Assembly: GCF_003202755.1 (NCBI RefSeq)
Contig: NZ_QGLK01000005.1
Span: forward strand, 248,001-312,000
Direction: 5' to 3'
Length of the DNA stretch: 64,000 nt
DNA from: Bifidobacterium asteroides
Lineage (GTDB): Bacteria > Actinomycetota > Actinomycetes > Actinomycetales > Bifidobacteriaceae
The notes under the pieces were generated by a model, which worked only from the letters and a program-made list of their open reading frames with translations, did not search any database and was not told where the DNA came from. Numbering within the stretch: position 1 is the stretch's first letter; every line of letters begins with the position of its first letter. This document shows, one piece after another, positions 17,652-27,847 of this stretch. The position numbers and the translations under genes are program-made.

Positions 17652-19184
17652 ATGGCACGCGGCAGACACACACAAATCAGATCCGGGATCATCTTTCTTC
17701 TGGTACTGGCGGTCCTGACTGCGGGCACCTATATAGCCTGGCCGCTGGTGACAGGTCAGGGAAGCTGGCAGCTGCCCTGGGCCCAGGGGAGCTCGGACCA
17801 GATCGTGCGCATTCGAGCCCGCCAGGCCCCCGTCTCCCTTGACATCCGCACCGAACCCGGATTCGCCACAGACCAGGCCTTGATGGGCAACGTCTACCAG
17901 ACTCTGACCAAGCCCGACGCCAAAGGCCGGCCGACGCCCGGCCTGGCCCAGAACTGGGAGGTCTCCTCAAACGGGCTGCTCTACACCTTTCATCTGCGCA
18001 ATGACGCCCGCTTTGCCGACGGACGCCGCCTAACCGCGGAGGATGCCCTCTGGTCCCTGCACCAGATCATCGACCACCAGTACCAGGGTCATCGGGACCT
18101 GGATGGACTGGCCAGGGTCACCAACCCCGATGATGCCACACTGGTAATCGGCCTGAAGAGCCCGAACGCCAGGCTGCTGACCGCCCTGAGCGGTCGTGCG
18201 GGCATAGTCTACGACCGCCGGGCCCGTGTCAACTATTCCACTCGATCAGCTGGTTCAGGCCCTTACCAGGTGGATGACTGGCAGCCGGGCACCAGCCTGA
18301 CCCTGACCGCCAGCAAGTCCTACCAAGGCCCGGACAAGGCCGCCATCCACAAGGTGATCTTCAGCTATACCGGCAGCCCGCAGGAGACCATCAAGGATCT
18401 GGACCAGGGACACCTGGACGCTGTAGTGGACATGGATCCCGCAACCGCCGCACAGGCCCACAAGGCGCCGACCGCCACGCCCAGCACAGACAATGTGGTC
18501 CTGGCCTTCAACAACATAGCAACCAGCCCGCTGTCCGACCAGCATATGCGCGAGGCCGTCCGCTACGCCCTGGATCGAGAAGCCATTGCCAAACTGGAGG
18601 GAGGCGGAGCCAAGGCGCTGGGCGGACCACTCAACCAGCTGAGCCCCGGCTACGATCCTGATCTGCAGGCCTTCCCCTTCGACCGGGCCCAGGCGATTCA
18701 TCGGTCCTCCTACTACCGCCCCTCCTTCTTTAAGAACGGTCTGCGTCTGGTCTATCCCCGCGAATTCGGCAGTCAGGTGGGCGAGCTGATGCGCACACAG
18801 CTCAAGGCAGCAGGCATCCCCACCCAGGTCTCCATGGTGGATCAGCCCACCTTCCGCGACCAGGTGCTCAACCGCCGCGACTACGACATGGCCCTGATGG
18901 TCATGGACAATGATGAAATCGACCGCTTCGCCGACCCCGACTCCGCCATGCTCTTCGACAATGTCGATATCCAGAATTCCTGGAAGCAGGTGACGGACTG
19001 CACCGACCAGAACACCTATGCCGAGCGACTGAAAGCCTTTGCCCGACAGGTCAGCGACCTCTCCCCCAGCGACTGGCTGTATCAACGTACGCCCCTGGTC
19101 CTCACCGCCCCCCGCCTGCAGGGCATGCCCAGCTCTCTGGTGGACCGCTACCTGCCCCTGTGGAACCTGCGCATCCAAGGGTGA
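17652..19184 (+). CDS. ABC transporter solute-binding protein, family 5 (peptide/nickel type)
   Basis: Binds peptides or similar solutes outside the membrane for an ABC importer. 510 aa. The N-terminus (MARGRHTQIRSG, then IIFLLVLAVLTAGTYIAW) is an uncleaved-looking membrane anchor with no lipobox Cys, which is unusual for Gram-positive binding proteins. Family 5 signatures are VYQTLTKPDAKGRPTPGLAQNW, LRNDARFADGRRLTAEDALWSL and MREAVRYALDREAI. No permease or ATPase genes are adjacent, so it is an orphan whose partners lie elsewhere. The start at 17652 has only a weak ribosome-binding site. Substrate unknown. Confidence 0.85.
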   Translation: MARGRHTQIRSGIIFLLVLAVLTAGTYIAWPLVTGQGSWQLPWAQGSSDQIVRIRARQAPVSLDIRTEPGFATDQALMGNVYQTLTKPDAKGRPTPGLAQNWEVSSNGLLYTFHLRNDARFADGRRLTAEDALWSLHQIIDHQYQGHRDLDGLARVTNPDDATLVIGLKSPNARLLTALSGRAGIVYDRRARVNYSTRSAGSGPYQVDDWQPGTSLTLTASKSYQGPDKAAIHKVIFSYTGSPQETIKDLDQGHLDAVVDMDPATAAQAHKAPTATPSTDNVVLAFNNIATSPLSDQHMREAVRYALDREAIAKLEGGGAKALGGPLNQLSPGYDPDLQAFPFDRAQAIHRSSYYRPSFFKNGLRLVYPREFGSQVGELMRTQLKAAGIPTQVSMVDQPTFRDQVLNRRDYDMALMVMDNDEIDRFADPDSAMLFDNVDIQNSWKQVTDCTDQNTYAERLKAFARQVSDLSPSDWLYQRTPLVLTAPRLQGMPSSLVDRYLPLWNLRIQG

Positions 19185-19228
19185 AAAGGCCGGTGCCCCT
19201 TGTCACTGTTCGTCCATAAAATGCTGGT

Positions 19229-21970
19229 ATGTCTGCTGAAAACCAAGGAATCGTCAATGCCCATCTGACCCCCCTGCCCGACAGGGTGGGCGTGGATGGT
19301 CTGGAGGAAAAGTGGTGCCGCGACTGGGATGAGTCCGGCGTCTACCGCTTCCGCAACACCCGCGAGCGCTCCGGCGTCTACTCCATCGACACCCCGCCGC
19401 CCACGGTTTCGGGGCATTTGCATGTGGGACACGTCTTCTCGTACACCCATACCGACGTGATCGCCCGGTTCAAGCGGATGCAGGGCTACGACGTCTTCTA
19501 CCCAATGGGCTGGGACGACAACGGCCTGCCCACCGAGCGGCGGGTCCAGAACTATTACGGGGTCCGCGTGGACACCTCGCTCAAGTACGATCCGGACTTC
19601 AAGCCCCCCTTCCACGGGACCAAGGGCAAGAAGATCAGCGCCAAGGACCAGGTGCCCGTCTCCCGGCAGAACTTCATCGAACTATGCGAGGAACTGACCG
19701 CCGAGGACGAGAAGCTCTTCGAGCAGCTCTGGCGGTCGCTGGGCCTGTCGGTGGACTGGTCGCAGACCTACCACACCATCGGCGAGCATCCCCGCCGGGT
19801 GGCACAGAAGGCTTTCCTGCGGAATCTGGCCCGGGGCGAGGCTTACCAGAAAGAGGCCCCGGGGCTCTGGGACGTGACCTTCCAGACCGCCGTGGCACAG
19901 GCCGAGCTGGAGTCGCGCGAATATGACGGCTTCTATCACCGTGTGGCCTTCCGGTTTGCGGACGGCACGCCAATTTACATCGAGACCACCAGGCCTGAGC
20001 TGTTGGCGGCCTGCGGCGCTCTGATCGCCCACCCGGACGACAAGCGCTACCAGAAGTACTTCGGACAGAAGGTCTACTCCCCCCTGTTCAAGGTGGAGGT
20101 GCCCATCCTGGCCCACCCCGCCGCAGAGATGGACAAGGGCGCCGGCATCGCCATGTGCTGCACCTTCGGCGACGTGACCGACGTGCAGTGGTGGCGGGAT
20201 CTGAACCTGCCCACCAGGTCCATCATCCAGCGCAACGGACGAATCGTCATGGACGTGCCGGACTGGATCACCGATGAAGGCGGACGTCGAATCTTCGAGC
20301 AGACCGAGGGCAAGACCACCTTCTCAGCCCGCAAGATCATCGTGGATGCCCTGCGTGAGTCCGGCGACCTGGACGGCGAACCCAAACCCACCAAGCGCAT
20401 GACCAACTTCTACGAGAAAGGCGACAAACCCCTGGAGATCGTCACCTCCCGTCAGTGGTACCTGCGCAATGGCGGCACCGACCAAAAACTCAACAAGGAG
20501 CTGCTGGAGCGTGGCAAGGAGCTCAACTTCCACCCGGACTTCATGCGGGTGCGCTACAACAACTGGGTCCAGGGACTCAACGGCGACTGGCTGATCTCCC
20601 GCCAGCGCTTCTTCGGAGTCCCCTTCCCTCTTTGGTACCCGGTCAAGGAAAACGGGGAGACCGACTACGCCCATCCCATCACCCCGACCGAGGACAGGCT
20701 CCCCATCGACCCCAGCAGCGATGTGCCTGAGGGCTTCGAGGAGTCCCAGCGCGACCAGCCTGGCGGCTTCACGGCCGAGAAAGACATCATGGACACCTGG
20801 GCCACCAGCTCCCTGACGCCTCAGATCGTGACCCACTGGGCCGAGCCGGGCGAACAGGACCAGGCCCTCTTCAAAGCCACCTTCCCCATGGACCTGCGCC
20901 CCCAGGGCCAGGACATCATTCGCACATGGCTCTTCAGCTCCATGGACCGCGCCCATCTGGAGAACGGCTGCCTGCCCTGGAGCGACACCACCCTGTCCGG
21001 ATGGATCCTGGACCCTGACCATAAGAAGATGAGCAAGTCCAAGGGCAATGTGGTAGTTCCCGACGAACCCATCAAGAAGTATGGCGCCGATGCCGTACGC
21101 TACTGGGCATCCTGCGCCCGGCTGGGCCTGGATGCCACCTACGATGAGGGGCAGATGAAGATCGGTCGCCGCCTGGCCGTCAAGCTCCTCAACGCCGTCA
21201 AGTTCGCCTTGGCCATCGGACGGGAGGACGAGAATCATAAGGTCACCCAGGCAGCGGAGGCCACCTGGAACCCTGCCGACGTGACGGTCCCGCTGGATCG
21301 CGCGGTCCTGGCCGGACTTGCCCAGGTGATCGACCAAGCCACCAAGGCCCTGGAATCCTATGAGCACTCCAAGGCATTGGAGGTGACCGAATCATTCTTC
21401 TGGGACTTCTGTGACAACTATATCGAGCTGGCCAAGAACCGGGCCTACGGGACCGCGGATGCCACTGGCAGAACCCCTGACGAAGCACAGGTGCTGAGCG
21501 CCCGTACAACCCTGGGACTGGTCCTGGACGCTCTGGATCGTCTCCTGGCTCCCTTCCTGCCCTTCGCCACCGAGGAGGCTTGGCAGTGGATGCATCAAGG
21601 GGACGGATCGGTTCACAGGGCCTCCTGGCCACGTTCAGAATCCTACCGTGCAGCTGCCCAAGGCCAGGACCCGGATCTTTTGGCCTGGGCAGGCACGGCC
21701 TTGGCCTCACTGCGACGAATCAAGTCCGAGGCCAAGGTCTCCATGAAGACCCCCATCCTCTCCGCCTCCTTGAGCGTGGCGCCGGAGGGCCTGGAAGCCG
21801 TGAAAGCAGCCCTGGACGACATAGCCGAAGCAGGCAGGGTCACCGGAGATCTGAATCTGGTCGAAGAAACCAGCCAGCCCGATACCAAGGGAGCCGGCGA
21901 GGATGAGGAAGGCATCCGGGTAACTACCAGCCAGCTGGGTGAACCCCCGGCCAAGAAACCTCGCAAGTAG
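19229..21970 (+). CDS. valS: Valyl-tRNA synthetase
   Basis: Charges tRNA-Val. 913 aa with the class I signatures HLHVGH (63-68) and KMSKSKGN (near 600), the conserved NGLPTERRVQNYYGV, and an editing domain between the two halves of the nucleotide-binding fold. The C-terminus ends in an anticodon domain plus a short segment (RRIKSEAKVSMKTPILSASL) and a Lys-rich tail. The long C-terminal coiled-coil arm of most bacterial ValS is not seen, which resembles the archaeal-type form. The ATG has no ribosome-binding site but lies seven bases after a TAAAAT box, so the message may be leaderless. A strong hairpin follows. Confidence 0.97.
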   Translation: MSAENQGIVNAHLTPLPDRVGVDGLEEKWCRDWDESGVYRFRNTRERSGVYSIDTPPPTVSGHLHVGHVFSYTHTDVIARFKRMQGYDVFYPMGWDDNGLPTERRVQNYYGVRVDTSLKYDPDFKPPFHGTKGKKISAKDQVPVSRQNFIELCEELTAEDEKLFEQLWRSLGLSVDWSQTYHTIGEHPRRVAQKAFLRNLARGEAYQKEAPGLWDVTFQTAVAQAELESREYDGFYHRVAFRFADGTPIYIETTRPELLAACGALIAHPDDKRYQKYFGQKVYSPLFKVEVPILAHPAAEMDKGAGIAMCCTFGDVTDVQWWRDLNLPTRSIIQRNGRIVMDVPDWITDEGGRRIFEQTEGKTTFSARKIIVDALRESGDLDGEPKPTKRMTNFYEKGDKPLEIVTSRQWYLRNGGTDQKLNKELLERGKELNFHPDFMRVRYNNWVQGLNGDWLISRQRFFGVPFPLWYPVKENGETDYAHPITPTEDRLPIDPSSDVPEGFEESQRDQPGGFTAEKDIMDTWATSSLTPQIVTHWAEPGEQDQALFKATFPMDLRPQGQDIIRTWLFSSMDRAHLENGCLPWSDTTLSGWILDPDHKKMSKSKGNVVVPDEPIKKYGADAVRYWASCARLGLDATYDEGQMKIGRRLAVKLLNAVKFALAIGREDENHKVTQAAEATWNPADVTVPLDRAVLAGLAQVIDQATKALESYEHSKALEVTESFFWDFCDNYIELAKNRAYGTADATGRTPDEAQVLSARTTLGLVLDALDRLLAPFLPFATEEAWQWMHQGDGSVHRASWPRSESYRAAAQGQDPDLLAWAGTALASLRRIKSEAKVSMKTPILSASLSVAPEGLEAVKAALDDIAEAGRVTGDLNLVEETSQPDTKGAGEDEEGIRVTTSQLGEPPAKKPRK

Positions 21971-21987
21971 GTTTCATTCCCAATGGC

Positions 21988-22023
21988 AACCGGGGCGGTT
22001 CGGCCATAGGCGCCGCCCCGGTT
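21988..22023 (+). terminator. Terminator hairpin after valS
   Basis: A perfect 11-bp GC-rich stem, AACCGGGGCGG with CCGCCCCGGTT, around a 14-nt loop, 17 bases after the stop. The T-run is weak (GTCATCAGTTT). Confidence 0.7.
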
Positions 22024-22308
22024 GTCATCAGTTTGCACTGGCGACAAGGTCGTTATCAGTGCAGCTAGCATTACAGCCTGCAAGGCCAGGCGAACAATCT
22101 TCACCCGTGCAGTTTTGTAATCAAAAGCATGCCCATTACGAACTGCTCGGACCGCATTTGCCTGTGGAACGCGTGATCACAACACTCTGCGGCTCGCGAA
22201 GATTGTAATGCTAAAGTAGAGTTAGTAGCGGGATTTTACATGGTGTGCGTCGACGCAGTTATGGGGACTATGACCTGGGAAGTCAGCACGCTTGGGGAGG
22301 AAGATTAA

Positions 22309-25300
22309 ATGGGGAATGCTCATAGCACCCGTAGACTGTTGACCTTAACGGCTATGATTGGACTGGCGCTGGTCGTAGCTTCAACCGGAGCATACGCAAA
22401 CACCGACGACATGGCGCCTACACCTACAGCAGGCAGCAGCAGCGCGAACTCATTGCTCAAAACAGGTGAGCAGGCACGGGCTATGATGCCGACCGCATCA
22501 CCATCGCCGCTGGCCAACAATAATCCCTCGCCGTTCAAGTCCATCCAACCATTCAATAAGCAAAAGACTGACAAGTCGCCCCAGACCAGGGATTCATCCT
22601 CATATACCCTCACCTTTGATTCGGATGGGGGCTCGCTGACGTCCGGCTCGCCGGCCTTGAGCCAGACAGTAGCCTCAGGTCATCTGGCATCTCCTCCTGC
22701 CGTCACCAAGACAGGCTACCTGTTTGACGGATGGTTCGTCAAAGCAGCCGACGGCAGCTCCAATGTGGCCTACGACTTCGGCAAGCCGGTCACCAGCACC
22801 AGCGCGAAGTCGCTGATAGCCCATTGGTCATCAGTCAAAGACTCCCAGTGGACGACAGCCAACGCCAGCGGCAACGACACAGGGGGCTCTTCAATCACCC
22901 TGACTCCCCCCAAGCCCAGAGGGGTCAGATTCGCACAGGTCAGCGCCGGCCACGACCACACCCTCGCCGTAGGCTCGGATGGTCATGTCTACGCCTGGGG
23001 CGACAACAGCAAGGGCGAGCTCGGCGATGGCTCCACAATCAACAAAAACACACCGGTGCGGATCACCGAAAATGACGCTATAAAAGGAAAGACCTTCATA
23101 GCTGTCAGCGCGGGAACCAAATTCTCCGTAGCACTGGCTTCTGACGGCAGCGTCTACACCTGGGGCGATAACGCACGCGGCGAACTCGGCAACGGTTCCA
23201 TCACGGATTCCTCAGTACCAGTAAAGGCAAATCTCAACGTCACCATCACCGCCATCAGCGCCGGATATTGGCATGTCATGGCACTATCCTCAAGCGGAAC
23301 GATTTACACATGGGGAGACAACCAATACGGCCAGCTCGGCAACGGGTCCACGGGGGTCAACGTCAACCCTTCACCCGCGGCAGTGGCCTCTCCATCCGGC
23401 GTCACCTTCACCACCATCAGTGCCGGATACGATTTCCAGACAGCGCTGGACAGCAATGGCTATGCCTACGCCTGGGGACGCAACCAGGGCGGCCAGCTCA
23501 GCATCGGCACCATGGACGACACCAACAGCGGTTCCAATGTCTACAAACCAACGCGCATTTACGGCGACTCGACCGGCAACCCAGACAGCACTGTCTACAC
23601 CGACATCGATGCAGGGTACCTGCACGTCCTGGCACTGAGCAATTCAGGCAAGGTATATTACTGGGGTTATCCCCTGATCAAAGGAAATGACCCCAATGCC
23701 GACAGCGTTCACTCCTTCTATCCCAGTCTGGTAAGCCTGGAACCGGGAGCGGCGACGCCTGTTTCAGTCAGCGCCGGGGACTCCTCCTCTGCGATGGTCG
23801 ACTCTGCGGGCAGCCTGTACATGTTCGGCAGCAATTCCAGCGGCCAGCTGGGCGACGGAACCACAAAACCTAAATCAATCATGACCAAGGTAAGCCTGAC
23901 AGGCGTCACAGTCGCCGCATTCGATGTCTGCCGGCACAGTCTGGCCATCGGCTCGGACGGGCTCCCCTACAGCTGGGGAGAAGCGAAAAGCGGCAAGCTG
24001 GGACAGGGCAGCAGTGGACCTCAAAGCGGCTCACAGACCAAGCCTGCAGCGGTCAGCCCACCCCAAATAGATCTGGCCAAGGTGACCTTTGGCAAGACTG
24101 ATGTTGCCAAGACCGACAGCGGCAGCCCGATCAACCGAACTTCAGCAGGTGACGACACTTGGAGTACGAATACCCCATGGACGGTCACTACCCCGCACCA
24201 CACCTACGGAACCACCAAGATCAAGATCAATGAATGGACCATTGGCGGCGCAGCGCAACAAAGCCAGGCCATCGCCGACTATACATTCACACCCACTGCT
24301 CAAAAGGTCACCTTTGATTCGGACGGGGGTTCATCGGTCTCGGACCAGTCCGTCACATCAGGCAAGCAGGCTTCACCTCCCAGCGTTACCAAGGCAGGTT
24401 TCCTGTTCGACGGCTGGTTCGTCAAAGCGGCCGACGGCAGCTCCAATGTGGCTTACGACTTCAGCAACCCGGTCACCGGACCGCTGAATCTGAAAGCCCA
24501 TTGGTCGTCGCCAGACACCAAATGGAAAACGTCGAACGCCCTCCATGGCGATGACACCGGTGGCTCCACGATTACTCTGACTCCTCCCAAACCCAGGGCA
24601 GTGAGGTTCGCGCAGGCCAGCGCCGGGCGCTACCACACCCTGGCTGTGGGTTCTGACGGACACGTCTACGCTTGGGGGAATCAGGCCAGCGGGAGTCTGG
24701 GGAACGACAAAACCTCAGACACGGCGACTACACCAGTACGGATCACTGAAAATGACGCCATAAAAGGAAAGATCTTCATAGCCGTCAGCGCCGGCGACGC
24801 TTACTCCATGGCCCTGACCTCGGACGGTACCGTCTACACCTGGGGCAACAACGACAAAGGCCAGCTCGGCAACGGCACCACAACAAATTCTGCCGTGCCT
24901 GTAAAGGCGAATCTCGACGCCAAAATCACCGCTATTAGTGCAGGACGGTCATACGCCATGGCCCTGGCCTCGGACGGCACGGTCTACACCTGGGGCAACA
25001 ACCAGTTCGGCCAGCTCGGCATCGGAAGCTCAGACAACAGCGACCATTCCTCCCCCACCAAGGTCCCGACGCTGTCCGACATCACCGCCATCAGCGCAGG
25101 ATTCACCACAGGCACCGCCCTGGACAGTCAAGGCCACGCCTGGGCCTGGGGCCACAACGAAAAAGGCCAGCTAGGCAACGGCACCAACGATAACAATCCG
25201 ACGCCAAAACGTGTCCAAGACCTGGGCACCGGACAGCCTGATACGCGGTTCTATATCGCCATCAGCGCGGGCTATCAGCATGTGCTGGCGCTGGATACGG

Positions 25301-27759
25301 ATCATAACGTCTATGGATGGGGTTCCGGCACCGCCATCGGCTCCTCGACTGATACCAATGTCAGCACGAGAGGATCCACTAAGACCAGCTTCGGAGACGA
25401 CGCTGTCAACATCACCGCCATCAGCGCGGGCGACGATGGATCCGAAGCCATAGACGACAACGGAAAGCTCTACACCTGGGGCAATCAGGGTTACGGCCAG
25501 CTAGGCAACGGCAATATTGATGCATGGCAGACCAATCCGAAAGCCATCACTCTGGCCCAATCGGTGAAGGCCTGCGCGGTAGCCACCTCCGGCCATCACC
25601 AGACGGCCATAGGGTCTGACGGATTGCTCTACACCTGGGGATACAACTACTACAACCAGCTGGGGCAGAGCATATCGGCATCAAGGCCCGGCACCACACA
25701 GCCACCACAGATCACCCTGACCAAGGTGACCTTCGGCACCATGGCCAGCAGCACCAAGCCAGCCACGAACCTGACCCAGACAAGCAAAGACACCTGGGAT
25801 GAAAACCGGGATTGGACCTTCGTGACGCCCGCGTACCCGTACGGCCCGTCCAGTTTCACCATCACATGGAACATTGCCGGCGATGCCGGGGACTCAACGC
25901 AAACACAGCAGTTCGACTACACCTTCGATCCGACCAACAAGCGCATAGATCTTGACCCCGTTGGAGGCGTCGGGGCTGCATGGACAAGCAAGGACATCAA
26001 GGAAGGCGAATTGGTGCCCCGACAGACTGTCACAAAAGCAGGCTTCCTATTCGACGGCTGGTTTGTCAAAGCATCCGACGGCAGCTCCGATGTGGCCTAT
26101 GACTTCGGCAAGCCGGTCACTGACCCGCTGACCCTGGTCGCACACTGGACGCGTTCGTCTCCAATGACTGTCAACCCAACCATCAGTCCGTCCACCGGCG
26201 GATACCAGGTCACCATCACTCCGCCCTCGCAGCGCGGCATCCGTTTCGCCCAGGTCAGCACGGGCAAAAACCATTCTCTGGCCGTCGGCAGTGACGGCAA
26301 CGCCTACGCCTGGGGAAACAACGGCAGTGGACAGCTCGGCAACGGCAGCAAAGATAGCAGCAAGACACCCGTCCGAGTGAAGAAGCCCGACAGTGTTGCC
26401 GACAAGGACAACTTCTCCTACATCCAGGTAAGCGCTGGTTATGGATTCTCGCTGGCCCTCGGCAGTGACGGCAACGCCTACGCCTGGGGAGGCAACGGCA
26501 ATGGGCAGCTCGGCAACGGCAGCAAAGATAGCAGCAAGACACCCGTCCGAGTGAAGAAGCCCGACAGTGTTGCCGACAAGGACAACTTCTCCTACATCCA
26601 GGTAAGCGCAGGAGGCTATCATTCCCTGGCCATCGGCACGGATCATCAAGTCTATGCCTGGGGAGACAGGAGCAGAGGTGGACAGGTGGGCGACGGTAGT
26701 ACGACTGGGAACGTCCCTACTCCAGTAGCTGTCAACGCAAGCGCCACCAGCCCCGGATTCCAAGTCAGACAGGTCAGTGCAGGATATCAGCACTCTCTGA
26801 TCATCGGCATAAGCGGGCAAACCTACGCCTGGGGATTTGGCTACAACGGCAGACTGGGCAACAATTCCACAGTCTCACAAGCCAGCCCCGTATCGGTGTC
26901 GTCACCCAAGAAATACGAAGACGGATCGACAGGATTCTTCGCCACTCAGGTCAGTGCGGGAGGCTCACACTCCCTGGCCATCGGCAGAGACGGCAAGGCC
27001 TACGCCTGGGGTACGAACACCGACGGACGCCTGGGCACAGGAGACACCAATGATGCCTCAATACCGACTCTGGTGGCCGATCCTGACGGAGGCAGCGATG
27101 GATTCAAACCCACCGAGGTCAGCGCCGGAGGGTGGTTCTGCGCAGGAATCGACGACAAAGGGAAGGTATACACCTGGGGAAGCAATGGTCAAAACGCCCT
27201 GGGCAATGTCTCCATCACCGGATCAATCAGCGTATCCCCCGTTCTGGTGAGCAAAGACGGCAGCACCATACAGATTGCTGCAGGCGAGCGCCAAGTCCTG
27301 GTCATCGACTCCGACGGCAAGGCCTACGCCTGGGGCGACAATAGCGGCATGCAGCTAGGCACCAATTCCGACAACAGTTCCGTCAAGGCGACCACCTTGG
27401 TCTGCCCGCCGCAATTGACCATCAGCTCGGTCACGGTCGGCACGGACCCGGATACCGTTGCAGTTCTCCAACTGACGCGGAACGGCACGGAAGAGACTTG
27501 GGGATCCTGGAATACCTGGACTTTCTATACCCCAGCGTTCAAAGCAGGCTCGACTACGGTCAACATCACCTGGAACATTGGCCAAGGCAGCTCTCAGACC
27601 GAGAACCTGGACTTTTCCTACCGGGATGTTCTGCCCCTGACCGGCAGCCAGGGACTGCTCGCCATGCTGCTTGTCGGGCTGTTCATTACGGTGACGGTCC
27701 TGGCATCAAGGCAGCACTACCAGGAAACGGCTCATCAGACTAAAGCCAGCACTCGCTGA
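22309..27759 (+). CDS. LPxTG-anchored RCC1-repeat beta-propeller surface protein with InlB-type B repeats
   Basis: A cell-wall protein of 1816 aa. The ATG follows GGGAGGAAG. A Sec signal (RRLLTLTAMIGLALVVASTGAYA, ending at residue 30) precedes a Ser/Thr/Pro linker. Three similar modules follow. Each starts with an InlB/Flg_new B repeat (about 99-173, 666-737, 1212-1279; hallmark GYLFDGWFVKAADGS or GFLFDGWFVKAADGS, with ASDGS in the third). Each continues with a set of RCC1 blades (about 205-580, 763-1124, 1310-1697) of the form QVSAGHDHTLAVGSDGHVYAWG then GELGDGS. The C-terminus is LPLTG (1775) plus a hydrophobic helix and basic tail. RCC1 propellers usually mediate protein-protein contact, and B repeats serve as spacers in Gram-positive surface proteins. 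An adhesion or interaction role is inferred; the ligand is unknown. One blade is freshly duplicated (26287-26634). Confidence 0.9.
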   Translation: MGNAHSTRRLLTLTAMIGLALVVASTGAYANTDDMAPTPTAGSSSANSLLKTGEQARAMMPTASPSPLANNNPSPFKSIQPFNKQKTDKSPQTRDSSSYTLTFDSDGGSLTSGSPALSQTVASGHLASPPAVTKTGYLFDGWFVKAADGSSNVAYDFGKPVTSTSAKSLIAHWSSVKDSQWTTANASGNDTGGSSITLTPPKPRGVRFAQVSAGHDHTLAVGSDGHVYAWGDNSKGELGDGSTINKNTPVRITENDAIKGKTFIAVSAGTKFSVALASDGSVYTWGDNARGELGNGSITDSSVPVKANLNVTITAISAGYWHVMALSSSGTIYTWGDNQYGQLGNGSTGVNVNPSPAAVASPSGVTFTTISAGYDFQTALDSNGYAYAWGRNQGGQLSIGTMDDTNSGSNVYKPTRIYGDSTGNPDSTVYTDIDAGYLHVLALSNSGKVYYWGYPLIKGNDPNADSVHSFYPSLVSLEPGAATPVSVSAGDSSSAMVDSAGSLYMFGSNSSGQLGDGTTKPKSIMTKVSLTGVTVAAFDVCRHSLAIGSDGLPYSWGEAKSGKLGQGSSGPQSGSQTKPAAVSPPQIDLAKVTFGKTDVAKTDSGSPINRTSAGDDTWSTNTPWTVTTPHHTYGTTKIKINEWTIGGAAQQSQAIADYTFTPTAQKVTFDSDGGSSVSDQSVTSGKQASPPSVTKAGFLFDGWFVKAADGSSNVAYDFSNPVTGPLNLKAHWSSPDTKWKTSNALHGDDTGGSTITLTPPKPRAVRFAQASAGRYHTLAVGSDGHVYAWGNQASGSLGNDKTSDTATTPVRITENDAIKGKIFIAVSAGDAYSMALTSDGTVYTWGNNDKGQLGNGTTTNSAVPVKANLDAKITAISAGRSYAMALASDGTVYTWGNNQFGQLGIGSSDNSDHSSPTKVPTLSDITAISAGFTTGTALDSQGHAWAWGHNEKGQLGNGTNDNNPTPKRVQDLGTGQPDTRFYIAISAGYQHVLALDTDHNVYGWGSGTAIGSSTDTNVSTRGSTKTSFGDDAVNITAISAGDDGSEAIDDNGKLYTWGNQGYGQLGNGNIDAWQTNPKAITLAQSVKACAVATSGHHQTAIGSDGLLYTWGYNYYNQLGQSISASRPGTTQPPQITLTKVTFGTMASSTKPATNLTQTSKDTWDENRDWTFVTPAYPYGPSSFTITWNIAGDAGDSTQTQQFDYTFDPTNKRIDLDPVGGVGAAWTSKDIKEGELVPRQTVTKAGFLFDGWFVKASDGSSDVAYDFGKPVTDPLTLVAHWTRSSPMTVNPTISPSTGGYQVTITPPSQRGIRFAQVSTGKNHSLAVGSDGNAYAWGNNGSGQLGNGSKDSSKTPVRVKKPDSVADKDNFSYIQVSAGYGFSLALGSDGNAYAWGGNGNGQLGNGSKDSSKTPVRVKKPDSVADKDNFSYIQVSAGGYHSLAIGTDHQVYAWGDRSRGGQVGDGSTTGNVPTPVAVNASATSPGFQVRQVSAGYQHSLIIGISGQTYAWGFGYNGRLGNNSTVSQASPVSVSSPKKYEDGSTGFFATQVSAGGSHSLAIGRDGKAYAWGTNTDGRLGTGDTNDASIPTLVADPDGGSDGFKPTEVSAGGWFCAGIDDKGKVYTWGSNGQNALGNVSITGSISVSPVLVSKDGSTIQIAAGERQVLVIDSDGKAYAWGDNSGMQLGTNSDNSSVKATTLVCPPQLTISSVTVGTDPDTVAVLQLTRNGTEETWGSWNTWTFYTPAFKAGSTTVNITWNIGQGSSQTENLDFSYRDVLPLTGSQGLLAMLLVGLFITVTVLASRQHYQETAHQTKASTR
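26287..26634 (+). repeat. Tandem 174-bp duplication of one RCC1 blade
   Basis: The segment starting at 26287 recurs at 26461, exactly 174 bp (58 codons) later. About 150 bp are almost identical, including the run from GGCAGCAAAGATAGCAGC through CCTACATCCAGGTAAGC. The other blades of the protein differ far more from each other, so this copy arose recently. In-frame gain or loss of blades by recombination is likely. Confidence 0.9.
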
Positions 27760-27785
27760 CCAGGCGATCCCGTCATCGCTAATAT

Positions 27786-27831
27786 CTAGTGGTCGATGGC
27801 ATAGTAGTTTATCTACGCCATCGACCACTAG
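27786..27831. terminator. Hairpin between convergent genes
   Basis: A perfect 15-bp stem, CTAGTGGTCGATGGC with GCCATCGACCACTAG, around a 16-nt loop. It lies midway between the surface-protein stop and the chorismate mutase stop, so it probably ends transcripts from both sides. There is no T-run. Confidence 0.7.
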
Positions 27832-27847
27832 CGTGCTATGGATTCCC

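Noticed and set aside
22924..27400. Repeats as a CRISPR array or tandem DNA element
   Set aside because: They are codon-phased RCC1 and InlB units within a single open frame.
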